37,685 bases of DNA from Modestobacter excelsi (GCF_005930495.1 NZ_SJEX01000049.1:1-37685); one strand, 5' to 3'. Shown: positions 1-7,966, counted from the first letter of the stretch. The notes: generated from the sequence alone by a model not told the origin. A program made the numbers and translations.

Positions 1-94
1 CACCCACGCACCCCGCCAGCCGTCCACCCCCATGACCGCCACCGGGTCAGCCTGCCAGTCGCCGGGCGCCGCGGGGGCCTGCGAGGATCAGCTC

Positions 95-580
95 ATGCGC
101 GTCTTCCTCGGGACCGACCACGCCGGCCTGGAACTGAAGTCCCACCTCCTGCAGGTGCTCGCCGACCAGGGCTTCGAGCCCGTCGACTGCGGCGCCCACA
201 CCTACGACGCGGAGGACGACTACCCGCCGTTCTGCTTCGCGGTGGGGGAGGGCGTGGTGACCGAGCCCGGCACCCTGGGGGTCGTCATCGGCGGCTCGGG
301 CAACGGCGAGCAGATCGCGGCGAACAAGGTCCCCGGCGTGCGGGCCGCCCTGGTCTGGAACACCGACACCGCCAAGCTCGCCCGGCAGCACAACGACGCC
401 AACGTCGTGGCGGTCGGCGGCCGGCAGCACAGCGTCGAGGAGGCCACCGAGCTGGTGCTCACCTTCCTGCGCGAGCCGTTCAGCGGCGAGGCCCGGCACG
501 TCCGCCGCATCGGGCTGGTCGCCCAGTACGAGCGCGACCGGCACCGCCCGGCCGGCGGGCTGCCCACCGACACCCCGTGA
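95..580 (+). CDS. rpiB: ribose-5-phosphate isomerase B
   Basis: Interconverts ribose-5-phosphate and ribulose-5-phosphate in the non-oxidative pentose phosphate pathway (cytosolic). The 161-residue protein opens MRVFLGTDHAG, with the Asp8-His9 pair of the RpiB/LacAB family, and carries GGSGNGEQIAANKVPG at about 66-81. As in mycobacterial RpiB, a Glu (E72) stands where the enterobacterial enzyme has its catalytic Cys. The C-terminal half has the HNDANVV and GGRQHS stretches typical of actinobacterial RpiB. The frame is open upstream to an ATG at 32, but the ATG at 95 has GAGGA seven bases before it and begins exactly where the family begins. Ten bases separate it from the next gene, so they are probably co-transcribed. 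Confidence 0.95.
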   Translation: MRVFLGTDHAGLELKSHLLQVLADQGFEPVDCGAHTYDAEDDYPPFCFAVGEGVVTEPGTLGVVIGGSGNGEQIAANKVPGVRAALVWNTDTAKLARQHNDANVVAVGGRQHSVEEATELVLTFLREPFSGEARHVRRIGLVAQYERDRHRPAGGLPTDTP

Positions 581-590
581 GGCCACCGCG

Positions 591-1181
591 GTGACCGGGG
601 GCGAGCTGCGGGCGGCCGACGCGGCCGTCCAGCAGCTGCTGGCCCGGGTGCCGGACGGCTCGGCGGCGGTGCCGCTGCTGGCCACCGACGTCATCGGGGT
701 CGTCCACCACGTCACCTCGTGCCTGACCTGGTACGCCCAGGACCTGGTCGCCGGCCCGGTCGAGGTGAGCGCCTTCGACCTGGTCCGCCGTCCCGACGCC
801 GAGCTGGCCGAGATGCGCCGGCAGCTCTCCGCGGCCACCGAGGTGCTGGCCCGGGTGGTCGACGCCGCCGACCCGGCCGAGCGGGGCGCGCACAGCTGGG
901 GGCTGGCCGACCCCTCGGGCTTCGCCGGCATGGGCTGCGCGGAGCTGCTGCTGCACGGCTGGGACATCGCCGACGGCCGCGGCCTGGACTGGGTGCCGCC
1001 CGCGGCCCTGGCCGACGCGACGGTGACCCGGCTGTTCCCGTGGGTCCCGCCGGAGCCGGACCCGTGGGCGGCGATGCTGTGGGCCACCGGCCGCGGCGAG
1101 CTGCCCGGCCGCGAGCCGGTGACCTCCTGGCGCTGGCACTGCGCCCCGCTGGCGGAGTGGGACGGCACCCAGCCCACGTGA
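591..1181 (+). CDS. DinB/MDMPI-fold (mycothiol-dependent maleylpyruvate isomerase-like) protein
   Basis: A 196-residue protein with a GTG start ten bases after rpiB. The spaced histidines (VVHHVTSCLTWY near 40-52, LLLHGWDIADGRG near 120-132) and the four-helix-bundle layout match the actinobacterial maleylpyruvate isomerase N-terminal/DinB superfamily, in which three histidines bind a metal. Family members use mycothiol as cofactor or act in thiol-linked detoxification; the substrate here cannot be read from the sequence. The gene ends just before a bidirectional terminator-like repeat and faces the Eis-like gene convergently. Family placement is fairly secure; isomerase activity is not established. 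Confidence 0.75.
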   Translation: MTGGELRAADAAVQQLLARVPDGSAAVPLLATDVIGVVHHVTSCLTWYAQDLVAGPVEVSAFDLVRRPDAELAEMRRQLSAATEVLARVVDAADPAERGAHSWGLADPSGFAGMGCAELLLHGWDIADGRGLDWVPPAALADATVTRLFPWVPPEPDPWAAMLWATGRGELPGREPVTSWRWHCAPLAEWDGTQPT

Positions 1182-1210
1182 GGAGTCGGGGCGGTGAGGG
1201 GCCCGGCCGG

Positions 1211-1291
1211 TGATCAGGTGACCTGATCACCGGCCCTCCTCCCGCACCGGCGTTGGTGCGGGAGGACACCCTTTGATCAGGTCACCTGATC
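1211..1291. repeat. 81-bp nested-palindrome element, copy 1 (terminator-like)
   Basis: The left part is TGATCAGGTGACCTGATCA (9-bp arms around one base) at 1211-1229. The middle is a hairpin with 12-bp arms TCCTCCCGCACC (1237-1248) and GGTGCGGGAGGA (1255-1266), then CACCCTTT. The right part is TGATCAGGTCACCTGATC at 1274-1291. The same 81-bp layout recurs at 22094-22174 with only five differences. It lies between two convergent genes, so a bidirectional terminator role fits; the flanking palindromes suggest an additional protein-binding or mobile origin. Confidence 0.85.
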
Positions 1292-1319
1292 GAAGTGGAC
1301 CGTGCGAAGTGGACGGTGC
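1292..1319. repeat. two tandem 14-bp direct repeats
   Basis: GAAGTGGACCGTGC (1292-1305) is followed immediately by GAAGTGGACGGTGC (1306-1319), one mismatch in 14. The pair abuts copy 1 of the 81-bp element and precedes the end of the Eis-like gene. No function is evident. Confidence 0.7.
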
Positions 1320-1333
1320 GCAGAAGGACGTCG

Positions 1334-2575
1334 TCAGAACAGGTCCGGGCACCAGGGTGCGACCGGCCAGCTGAACGCCGTGGAGGCGGCCACCACGGCG
1401 CCCGGGCTGACCTCGGTCACCCGCCCGGCGGCCTGCAGCGACGCGAGTGAGACCCCGCCCAGGTAGGCGGCACTGAGCGCCTCGATGTCGAGCACGAGGT
1501 CCGGGTCTCGGTCGGTGCGGTCGCAGAACGCCCCTGCCGGGTGGCCCCAGACGTGCCAGCGCCCGTCGTTCCAGGCGCAGAACCGGTCGCGCACCTCGAG
1601 CACCAGGTCGATCCGGGCCGGGTAGCGGCGGGCGGACAGCGCCCGTCCGACGTCCACCAGCCGCACCCACAGCGCGTCGACCGGGCGCGCGTGCCAGGCG
1701 CGGGGGTCGGCGAGCAGGTGCCGCAGCGGGTCGTCGGCCGACAGCGACGGCGCCTCCACGGTGCGGACCAGGTCGATGCCCAGCAGGAACCGCCAGAGCG
1801 CGGCGTACGCGGCCGGGGTGGCGGCGCGGACCTCGGTGACGGCGAGCACGCCGGTCGGTTCGCCGTCGTCGGTCCAGCTGCCCCGGACGCGGTACAGCGC
1901 GTAGCCGGTGACCGTGCCGTCGGCCTCGGTGTGCAGCACGTGCTGGCGGGGGGTGCCGCCGCGGCGGTCCTCGGGGCGGTCCAGCAGGACCCGGTCCCAC
2001 CAGCGGTCGTCGCGGGCGAGGTTGCCGGGCACCTGCCGGCGGAGCTGGTCGTAGAGCCGGGCGGCGGCCGGGCGGAACTCCGCCACGTCGACGAGCGCGA
2101 CGCGTCCGGTGCCGCAGTCGGCGTCCGGGCGCAGCCGCAGCCGCTCGGTGTTCCCCGACCAGCCGCCCCGCCAGCTCGCCGGGGCGTAGCCGAACCGGCC
2201 GTAGATGCCGGCCTCGGCGGCCCACAGCGCCGCCACCGGCTCCCGCTCCGCGGCCTGCACCTCGGTGAGCTGGCGCCGCATGATCGCCGTCAGCACCCCC
2301 TGCCGGCGGTGGGTGGGCGCGACGGTGATCCAGGTGACCCCGGCGGTCGGCACGGTGGCCCCGGGGACGGCCATGTCCAGGCTGTAGATGCCGGCGGTGG
2401 CCGCCACCCGGTCCCCGTCGAACAGGGCGAGGGAGCGGTCGAGCTCGGCGATCGGCGACGGGGTCTCCTGGTACGGCCCGTCAGGCGCCTCCCCGAAGGT
2501 GGTCGACATCGTGGCGGAGAACCGCGGCCACTCCTCGGCGGTGATCGGACGGAGCTGGTCGGCGAGATCGGTCAC
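1334..2575 (-). CDS. Eis-like GNAT N-acetyltransferase
   Basis: A 413-residue acetyl-CoA-dependent N-acetyltransferase of the Eis group (the mycobacterial enzyme acetylates aminoglycosides and other amines at several positions). The N-terminal GNAT domain holds the acetyl-CoA motif HRRQGVLTA (about 89-97) and the diagnostic EAGIYGRFGYAPA (121-133), where Tyr125 probably corresponds to the Eis general acid. A middle GNAT-like region and a C-terminal SCP2-like domain follow. The protein ends in a Phe (WCPDLF); in Eis the terminal Phe carboxylate acts as catalytic base, so this is a strong family sign. The start is GTG at 2575; TAGACA lies six bases upstream, so the mRNA may be leaderless. The natural substrate is unknown. 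Confidence 0.88.
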   Translation of the reverse strand: MTDLADQLRPITAEEWPRFSATMSTTFGEAPDGPYQETPSPIAELDRSLALFDGDRVAATAGIYSLDMAVPGATVPTAGVTWITVAPTHRRQGVLTAIMRRQLTEVQAAEREPVAALWAAEAGIYGRFGYAPASWRGGWSGNTERLRLRPDADCGTGRVALVDVAEFRPAAARLYDQLRRQVPGNLARDDRWWDRVLLDRPEDRRGGTPRQHVLHTEADGTVTGYALYRVRGSWTDDGEPTGVLAVTEVRAATPAAYAALWRFLLGIDLVRTVEAPSLSADDPLRHLLADPRAWHARPVDALWVRLVDVGRALSARRYPARIDLVLEVRDRFCAWNDGRWHVWGHPAGAFCDRTDRDPDLVLDIEALSAAYLGGVSLASLQAAGRVTEVSPGAVVAASTAFSWPVAPWCPDLF

Positions 2576-2628
2576 GGTGGCTGTCTACCGCCCCGGGACG
2601 ACGATCCGCCAACCAGTTCGCCCCGACC

Positions 2629-3216
2629 TCAGGAGCTGCCGGCCGGCAGCCGGTGCAGCAGGCGCAGCAGCCACCAGGTCCGCTCACCCAGCAGCGCCAT
2701 CGTCGCCGGGAGCAGCACCCCGCGGACCAGGGTGGCGTCGATCAGCACGGCCACCGCCAACCCGACGCCCAGCTGCTCGAACTGCACCAGCGACAGCGTC
2801 GCGACGATGCTGAACACGGCGACCATCACGACCGCGGCGCTGGTGACCACCGCGGCCGAGCGGGTGACCCCACGGGCGATCGCGAGCTGCATCGGGAGGC
2901 CGGCCCGGGCGGCCTCGCGGACCCGGGAGACGACGAACACGTGGTAGTCCATCGACAGCCCGAAGAGCACCACGAAGAGGAACAGCGGCAGCCAGGACAC
3001 GATCGCCCCGGTCGAGGTCAACCCGAGCAGCCCCTCGGCCCAGGTCGACTGGAACACGATCACCAGCACCCCGTACGCGGCGCCCACCGACAGCAGGGTG
3101 AGGACGGCGGCGATCAGCGCCACGGCCAGGGACCGGAACGCGACCGTGAGCACGACGATCGTCAGCGCCAGCACGAAGCCGTCGCGGGTCTGCACCAGCA
3201 CCTGCTCCACCGGCGG
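2629..3216 (-). pseudogene. MMPL/RND-family transporter, C-terminal remnant
   Basis: About 195 residues match only the last third of an MMPL (RND superfamily) exporter. Several transmembrane stretches are visible (VLALTIVVLTVAFRSLAVAL, LLSVGAAYGVLVIVF, WLPLFLFVVLFGLSMDYHVF), including the signature GLSMDYHVFVVSRVREA. Intact members have roughly 700 residues and two such membrane halves with periplasmic loops. The frame stays open up to 3390, but its first ~60 residues are Pro/Arg-rich and look non-coding, and no N-terminal half is visible in any frame upstream. I read it as a decayed 3' piece left after a deletion or rearrangement. It ends 53 bases from the start of the Eis-like gene. Confidence 0.8.
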
Positions 3217-3400
3217 GGTCGGGGAAGCCTGCTGGCGCGTGGCGGCCGGTCCCAGCCCGCTGGCTGGCCGCTGCCGCTTCGGGCTGTCCCGACCCTGCGC
3301 CGTCCCGCTCGCCGTCCATGTCGAGGGCGATGCCCCGGCGGGTGCGCGCGGTGTCCAGGGCCGAGCACCCCGCCGGGGTGCCGGGGTCACGGGTGGGCCC

Positions 3401-3406
3401 TAGGGT
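3401..3406 (+). promoter_or_regulatory. candidate -10 (TAGGGT) for the lipoprotein gene
   Basis: TAGGGT fits the actinobacterial TANNNT -10 and lies 77 bases before the lipoprotein start. No convincing -35 is visible, so support is weak. Confidence 0.3.
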
Positions 3407-3483
3407 CGGCGGTCTGCCGAGGTGTCCACGTCCGGCTCCCCGGGACCCCTGACCCGGACGGTCGTGGACGCGGGAGGAAGGTC

Positions 3484-5151
3484 ATGCGCCGTCTCGGGAC
3501 CGTTGCGTCCGCCGTCGTCACCCTGGTCGCGCTCGCCGGGTGCACCGGCACCAGCTCCGCCGACGGCGACCCGGCCGGGAGCGCGTCGGCCGATGCGCCG
3601 GGCAGCCGGGCGGTGACGGCGGTGCCCGAGGCGCCGCGCACGCTCGTCGCCGACACCGACCCGGTCGCCGCCGCGGTGTCCACCAGCCGGGCGTTGTTCG
3701 CCGGCTCGCCGGTCGCCGTGCTCGCCGGGCGCGACGACCCGTCGGCGCAGCTGCTCGGGGCGGTGTCCGCCGTCGGGCTGGGGGTGCCGCTGCTGCTCGG
3801 TGCGGACGGGGCGGCCGACGCCCTGGCCCCCGAGCTCGACCGGCTCGGGGTGCAGACGGTCCTGGCGCTCGGGGACGACGCCGCGACCGCGCTGCCCGAC
3901 GACGCCGGCGTCGACGTGGTGACCGTCCCCGCCGAGGCCGACGCCGTGGCGGCGGCGACCGGGCTGGACCTCGACGCCGACCAGCCCGTCGCCGAGGCCG
4001 ACCGGGCTGCGGCGGTGGCAGCGCTGGCCCCCGACGCGCTGCCTGCCCTGCGGGCCGACGGCGCTGCCGCCCCGGCCGGTGCCGCGGAGCCCGCCGGCGA
4101 GCTGCCGGCGGTGGAGCGCCCCGAGCCGCTCGAGGACGTCGTGGTGCTGGCCAGCGGCAGCGGGGACGCCCTCGCCGGGATCGCCACCGCCCGGGCGGCC
4201 GGCGCGGAGGTACAGCTGACCGGTGGCGCGGACCCGCGGGGCTCGGCGGCGGTGGTCGAGCGGCTGGCCCAGCAGCCGACGGTGGTGGTGCTCGGCGCCG
4301 ACCTGGCCGGCGCCCCGGGGATCGACTGGAAGCTGGACACCGCGGCCGGTGGCACCCAGCTGCCCGGCGGTGGCCAGCTGCTGTTCCCGCGGCACATGCT
4401 CGTCGCGCTGTACGGCATCCCGGGCAGCGGCGCGCTGGGCGTGTTGGGGGAGCAGGAGCTGCCGGGCGCCATCGAGCGGGCGCAGCAGACCGCCGAGCCC
4501 TACCGTGCGCTGGTCGGTGCCACCGTCGTCCCGACCTTCGAGATCATCGCCACCGTGGCGTCGGAGTTCCCCGGCCCGGACGGCAACTACTCGGCCGAGG
4601 GCGACGAGGCGACCCTGCGGCCCTGGGTCGAGGCCGCCGGCGCGGCCGGCCTGTACGTGGTGCTGGACCTGCAGCCAGGCCGCACCGACTTCCTCACCCA
4701 GGCGAAGGAGTACCAGTCGCTGCTGGAGCTGCCCTACGTCGGACTGGCGCTGGACCCGGAGTGGCGGCTGACCCCGGGGCAGGTGCACCTGACCCAGATC
4801 GGCCAGGTCGGCATCGACGAGATCAACACCGTGGTGACCTGGCTGGCCGACCTGACCCGCGAGCGGGCGCTCCCGCAGAAGCTCCTCCTCCTGCACCAGT
4901 TCCAGGTGCGGATGATCATCGACCGCGAGCGGCTGGACACCTCCCGGGACGAGCTGGCGATCATGGTGCACGCCGACGGGCAGGGCGGGCAGGCGGCCAA
5001 GCAGGACACCTGGCGGGTGCTGCACCAGGACGCGCCCGCGCCGCTGTGGTGGGGGTGGAAGAACTTCGTCGACGAGGACTCCCCGATGCTCACGCCCGAG
5101 CAGACGATCGAGCAGGTGCTGCCCACCCCGCAGTTGGTCACCTACCAGTAG
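3484..5151 (+). CDS. secreted lipoprotein with two CWB2-like repeats and a C-terminal barrel-like domain
   Basis: A 555-residue predicted lipoprotein. MRR is followed by a hydrophobic stretch and the lipobox LAGC (Cys20), so it should be lipidated and held on the outer face of the membrane. After a low-complexity linker, two related segments (about 75-135 and 215-280, e.g. VPLLLGADGAADAL and ADLAGAPG) resemble cell-wall-binding repeat 2. The C-terminal ~230 residues alternate beta-like and helical stretches (VLDLQPGR, GLALDPEW, LLLHQF, MVHADGQG, WWGWKNFVDED) with acidic residues at strand ends, as in TIM-barrel glycoside hydrolases, but I cannot name a family or prove a catalytic pair. AGGAAGG precedes the ATG. 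It stands alone between the MMPL remnant and the sigma gene. Confidence 0.75.
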   Translation: MRRLGTVASAVVTLVALAGCTGTSSADGDPAGSASADAPGSRAVTAVPEAPRTLVADTDPVAAAVSTSRALFAGSPVAVLAGRDDPSAQLLGAVSAVGLGVPLLLGADGAADALAPELDRLGVQTVLALGDDAATALPDDAGVDVVTVPAEADAVAAATGLDLDADQPVAEADRAAAVAALAPDALPALRADGAAAPAGAAEPAGELPAVERPEPLEDVVVLASGSGDALAGIATARAAGAEVQLTGGADPRGSAAVVERLAQQPTVVVLGADLAGAPGIDWKLDTAAGGTQLPGGGQLLFPRHMLVALYGIPGSGALGVLGEQELPGAIERAQQTAEPYRALVGATVVPTFEIIATVASEFPGPDGNYSAEGDEATLRPWVEAAGAAGLYVVLDLQPGRTDFLTQAKEYQSLLELPYVGLALDPEWRLTPGQVHLTQIGQVGIDEINTVVTWLADLTRERALPQKLLLLHQFQVRMIIDRERLDTSRDELAIMVHADGQGGQAAKQDTWRVLHQDAPAPLWWGWKNFVDEDSPMLTPEQTIEQVLPTPQLVTYQ

Positions 5152-5219
5152 CGACCTCCCTTGGTTCTGTCGGTGGCCTCCGGCAGGATCGGCGGCGACG
5201 TCGACGAGGAGGTCCCGCG

Positions 5220-6236
5220 ATGACCGGTGTGATCGCCGAACGGCCCGGAGCGGCCCTGGCCAGCGAGCTGGAGCCCCGGCTGGCCGAGCACCGCCGGGAG
5301 CTGACCGGCTACTGCTACCGCATGCTCGGGTCGGCCTTCGACGCCGAGGACGCGGTGCAGGAGACGATGGTCCGCGCCTGGCGCTCGCTGGACCGGCTGC
5401 AGGGCGCCGGCGCGCTGCGCTCGTGGATGTACCGGATCGCCACCAACGTCTGCCTGGACGCCCTCGACGGCCGCAAGCGCCGCGCGCTGCCGGTCGACCT
5501 GTCCGAGGACTCCTTCGCGCCCGTCGAGGCCTCGCTCGACGGGGTGCTGCCCGACGGCGCCTGGGTCGAGCCGGCCCTGGACCGTCAGGTGCTGCCCGTG
5601 GGCGGCGACCCGGCCGACCTCGCGGTGCAGAAGGAGTCGGTGCGGCTGGCCTTCGTCGCCGCGCTGCAGTTCCTCCCACCCCGGCAGCGGGCGGTGCTCA
5701 TCCTCCGCGACGTGCTCCGCTGGAAGGCCGACGAGGTCGCCGGGCTGCTGGAGACCTCCGTCGCCGCGGTCAACAGCGCGCTGCAGCGGGCCCGGGCCAC
5801 CCTCGCCACCCAGCAGGCCGCGGAGCAGCCGGCCCAGCCGGAGGTCGCCGCGGACCAGGCCGAGCTGCTGGACCGGTACCTGGACGCCTTCGGCCGCTAC
5901 GACATCGAGGCGCTGGTGGCGCTGCTGCACGAGGACGCGGTGATGGACATGCCGCCGTACGCCATGTGGCTGCGCAGCTCCGCCGACATCGCCACCTGGT
6001 TCGTCGGACCGGGCGCCGAGTGCCGCGGGTCGTACGTCGTGCCCTTGGAGCTCAACGGCAACCCGGCGTTCGCCCAGTGGCGTCCGAGCGGGCCGGGCGG
6101 GTCGTTCGAACCGTGGTCGGTCACCGCGCTGGAGTTCGGGGCCGACGGCCGCATCACCCGGATGACCGCCTTCCTCGACACCCGGTTGTTCGACCTGTTC
6201 GACCTGCCGCGGAACCCGTCGCCGTCGCCGCGATGA
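5220..6236 (+). CDS. ECF sigma factor with SnoaL-like C-terminal domain (SigG-like)
   Basis: A 338-residue alternative sigma factor. Region 2 is seen at about 25-90 (GYCYRMLGSAFDAEDAVQET, SWMYRIATNVCLDAL). Region 4 lies at about 145-200 (LQFLPPRQRAVLILRDVLRW, then the helix-turn-helix ADEVAGLLETSVAAVNSALQR). The last ~120 residues form a SnoaL/NTF2-like domain (LDRYLDAFGRYDIEALVALL). This layout matches mycobacterial SigG and relatives, where the fused C-terminal domain is thought to modulate activity instead of a separate anti-sigma factor; none is encoded next door. GAGGAGG sits seven bases before the ATG. It shares ATGA/TGA overlap signals with the VOC and reductase genes downstream, indicating one operon. 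Its target promoters are unknown. Confidence 0.9.
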   Translation: MTGVIAERPGAALASELEPRLAEHRRELTGYCYRMLGSAFDAEDAVQETMVRAWRSLDRLQGAGALRSWMYRIATNVCLDALDGRKRRALPVDLSEDSFAPVEASLDGVLPDGAWVEPALDRQVLPVGGDPADLAVQKESVRLAFVAALQFLPPRQRAVLILRDVLRWKADEVAGLLETSVAAVNSALQRARATLATQQAAEQPAQPEVAADQAELLDRYLDAFGRYDIEALVALLHEDAVMDMPPYAMWLRSSADIATWFVGPGAECRGSYVVPLELNGNPAFAQWRPSGPGGSFEPWSVTALEFGADGRITRMTAFLDTRLFDLFDLPRNPSPSPR

Positions 6237-6265
6237 GTTCCGCCGGTCGCAGCGGTCTGGAGGTC

Positions 6266-6670
6266 ATGACCGAGACCAGGACCGAACTGCTCCGCGACAG
6301 CGCCGCCTTCAGCGGCTTCTCCGTCGACGACCTCGACGCGGCACGCACCTTCTACGAGGACGTGCTCGGGCTGCGCACCAGCGGGGAGCCGGCGATGGGC
6401 GGGATCATGCACCTGCACCTCGCCGGTGGGCGGGACGTGCTCGTCTACGCCAAGGGGCCCGGGCACAGCCCGGCCACCTACACGGTGCTCAACTTCCCGG
6501 TGCCCGACGTCGACGCCGCGGTGGCCGAGCTGACCGCCCGGGGCGTGCAGTTCCTGCACTACGACGAGCCACCGACCGACGAGAACGGTGTGATGCGCGC
6601 CGGCGGCCCGCTGATCGCCTGGTTCACCGACCCGGCGGGCAACGTCTTCTCCGTTCTCGAGCAGAGCTGA
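6266..6670 (+). CDS. VOC superfamily (glyoxalase/bleomycin-resistance fold) protein
   Basis: A 134-residue protein with the beta-alpha-beta-beta-beta pattern of VOC proteins: AFSGFSVDDLDAARTFYEDV near the N-terminus and WFTDPAGNVFSVLEQS at the end, the latter carrying the typical metal-site Glu. Members act as glyoxalases, dioxygenases or binding proteins; no substrate can be assigned. I chose the ATG at 6266 (MTETRT) because it matches usual VOC N-termini. An in-frame ATG at 6233 overlaps the sigma gene stop as ATGA and could equally be used by translational coupling. It lies directly after the SigG-like gene, and SigG-type factors have been linked to glyoxalase-family genes in mycobacteria, so a shared detoxification response is plausible. 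Confidence 0.85.
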   Translation: MTETRTELLRDSAAFSGFSVDDLDAARTFYEDVLGLRTSGEPAMGGIMHLHLAGGRDVLVYAKGPGHSPATYTVLNFPVPDVDAAVAELTARGVQFLHYDEPPTDENGVMRAGGPLIAWFTDPAGNVFSVLEQS

Positions 6671-7227
6671 TGGCCCGGCTCCAGTACGCCGCGATCTGCT
6701 CGCTCGACGGCTACACGGTGGACGCCGACGGGAAGTTCGACTGGGCGGCACCCGACGAGGAGGTGCACGCCTTCGTCAACGAGCTCGAGCGTCCGATCGG
6801 CACGTACCTGCTCGGCCGCCGGATGTACGAGACGCTGGCGGTCTGGCAGACCATCGGCGGCCCCGAGCACCACGCCATCGAGAACGACTACGCCGAGATC
6901 TGGCGCGCTGCCGAGAAGGTCGTCTACTCCACGACGCTCGAGTCGGTGTCCACGCCACGCACCCGGTTGGAGCGGACCTTCGACCCGGAGGCGGTCCGGC
7001 AGCTCGTCGCCGACGCCGACGCCGACGTGAGCATCGGCGGTCCGGGACTGGCCGCACACGCGCTCCGGGCCGGGCTCGTCGACGAGGTGCACCACCTGGT
7101 GCACCCGGTCGTCGTGGGCGGCGGCACCCGGGCGCTGCCCGACGGGGTGCGGCTGGACCTGGAGCTGGTCGACGAGCGGCGCTTCGCCGGCGGCGTCGTC
7201 CACCTGCACCACCGCCGCCGCAGCTGA
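6670..7227 (+). CDS. dihydrofolate reductase family protein (RibD C-terminal type)
   Basis: A 185-residue protein starting inside the VOC stop (TGATG). It begins MARLQYAAICSLDGYTVDADG and has the segments GTYLLGRRMYETLAVW and SIGGPGLAAHALRAGLVDE, which are hallmarks of the RibD C-terminal/DHFR-like NADPH-binding fold. True DHFR and riboflavin reductases share this fold, but this stand-alone form is common in actinobacteria and its substrate is unknown. The third gene of the sigma-VOC-reductase operon. Confidence 0.88.
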   Translation: MARLQYAAICSLDGYTVDADGKFDWAAPDEEVHAFVNELERPIGTYLLGRRMYETLAVWQTIGGPEHHAIENDYAEIWRAAEKVVYSTTLESVSTPRTRLERTFDPEAVRQLVADADADVSIGGPGLAAHALRAGLVDEVHHLVHPVVVGGGTRALPDGVRLDLELVDERRFAGGVVHLHHRRRS

Positions 7228-7295
7228 GCCGGCGGGCCTTGTCCGGGGCGCTGCCCGCTGTCACGGTGGGCGCAGGCACCCGTCGAGGAGCACCC

Positions 7296-7541
7296 ATGAC
7301 CGAGCAGCCCGTCGTCTACCACTCGCCGGGGTGTCCGTACTCGGCGAAGCTGCGCGCGAAGATGGCACTCGCCCGCATCCCGCACTGCAGCGTGCGGTTC
7401 CGGGACGACGAGGAGGGCGCCGCAGCGGTGCGCGCCCACCACCCGCAGGGGTGGGAGCTCTCCCCGACCGTGCTCATCGGCGGCCGGTACCTGAGCAACC
7501 CGACCCTGGCCGAGGTCCGCGAGGCGCTCGCGCGCAGCTGA
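7296..7541 (+). CDS. glutaredoxin-like protein with CPYS active site
   Basis: An 81-residue thioredoxin-fold protein. CPYS (Cys13-Ser16) follows the first strand, the cis-Pro segment is SPTVLIGG, and NPTLAEVREAL matches the C-terminal helix of glutaredoxin/mycoredoxin proteins. The second active-site Cys is replaced by Ser, so it would act by a monothiol mechanism, reducing mycothiol-mixed disulfides or acting as a thiol carrier. GAGGAG lies five bases before the ATG. It is 68 bases after the reductase and may extend that operon. Confidence 0.85.
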   Translation: MTEQPVVYHSPGCPYSAKLRAKMALARIPHCSVRFRDDEEGAAAVRAHHPQGWELSPTVLIGGRYLSNPTLAEVREALARS

Positions 7542-7600
7542 CTGCCCGCTCACCGCCTCCGGATGAGGCGTGCCGGTCCGCGCCGGTCCAGCTTCGGTCC

Positions 7601-7933
7601 ATGCGTCAGCGTGCCCAGGACGGGCCCCGAGCGTCGCCAGCGAGGGTGCGGGTGCGGGGGAGGGAGGTCCCGGAGGGCGGTCCCCGGCTGGACCGCCGCC
7701 TGCGTCAGCGCATGGCCCAGCGGGCCCTGTGGGAGGCAGCCCGGCTCGCGGCGTCCGGGACGAGCGTGCGGGTGTTCGCGCCGACCGGCGAGGACCTCGC
7801 CGCCATGGGCACCAACCTCTTCGACGCCTCACGACGCGGCACGGTCTTCGCGACGGCGGTGCGCACCACCACGTCGCTGCTGACGTCCGAGGACCAGCGC
7901 GCGGGACGACGGGACGTCACCGGCGTCGCCTGA
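7601..7933 (+). pseudogene. probable patatin-like phospholipase, C-terminal remnant
   Basis: The 110-codon frame ends with ALWEAARLAASGTSVRVFAP, then DLAAMGTNLFDASRRGTVF. This resembles the last part of actinobacterial patatin-like acyl hydrolases, which end in a similar MG-N-L-D-RR motif. The first ~35 residues are Arg/Pro-rich and show no homology I recognise, and there is no GxSxG nucleophile motif, so it cannot be a working lipase. It may be a degraded gene end, or a small real protein; no good ribosome site precedes the ATG at 7601. Confidence 0.4.
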
Positions 7934-7966
7934 CCGGAGGGCGCGTGACCTGCGGGAGGAGCGGAG

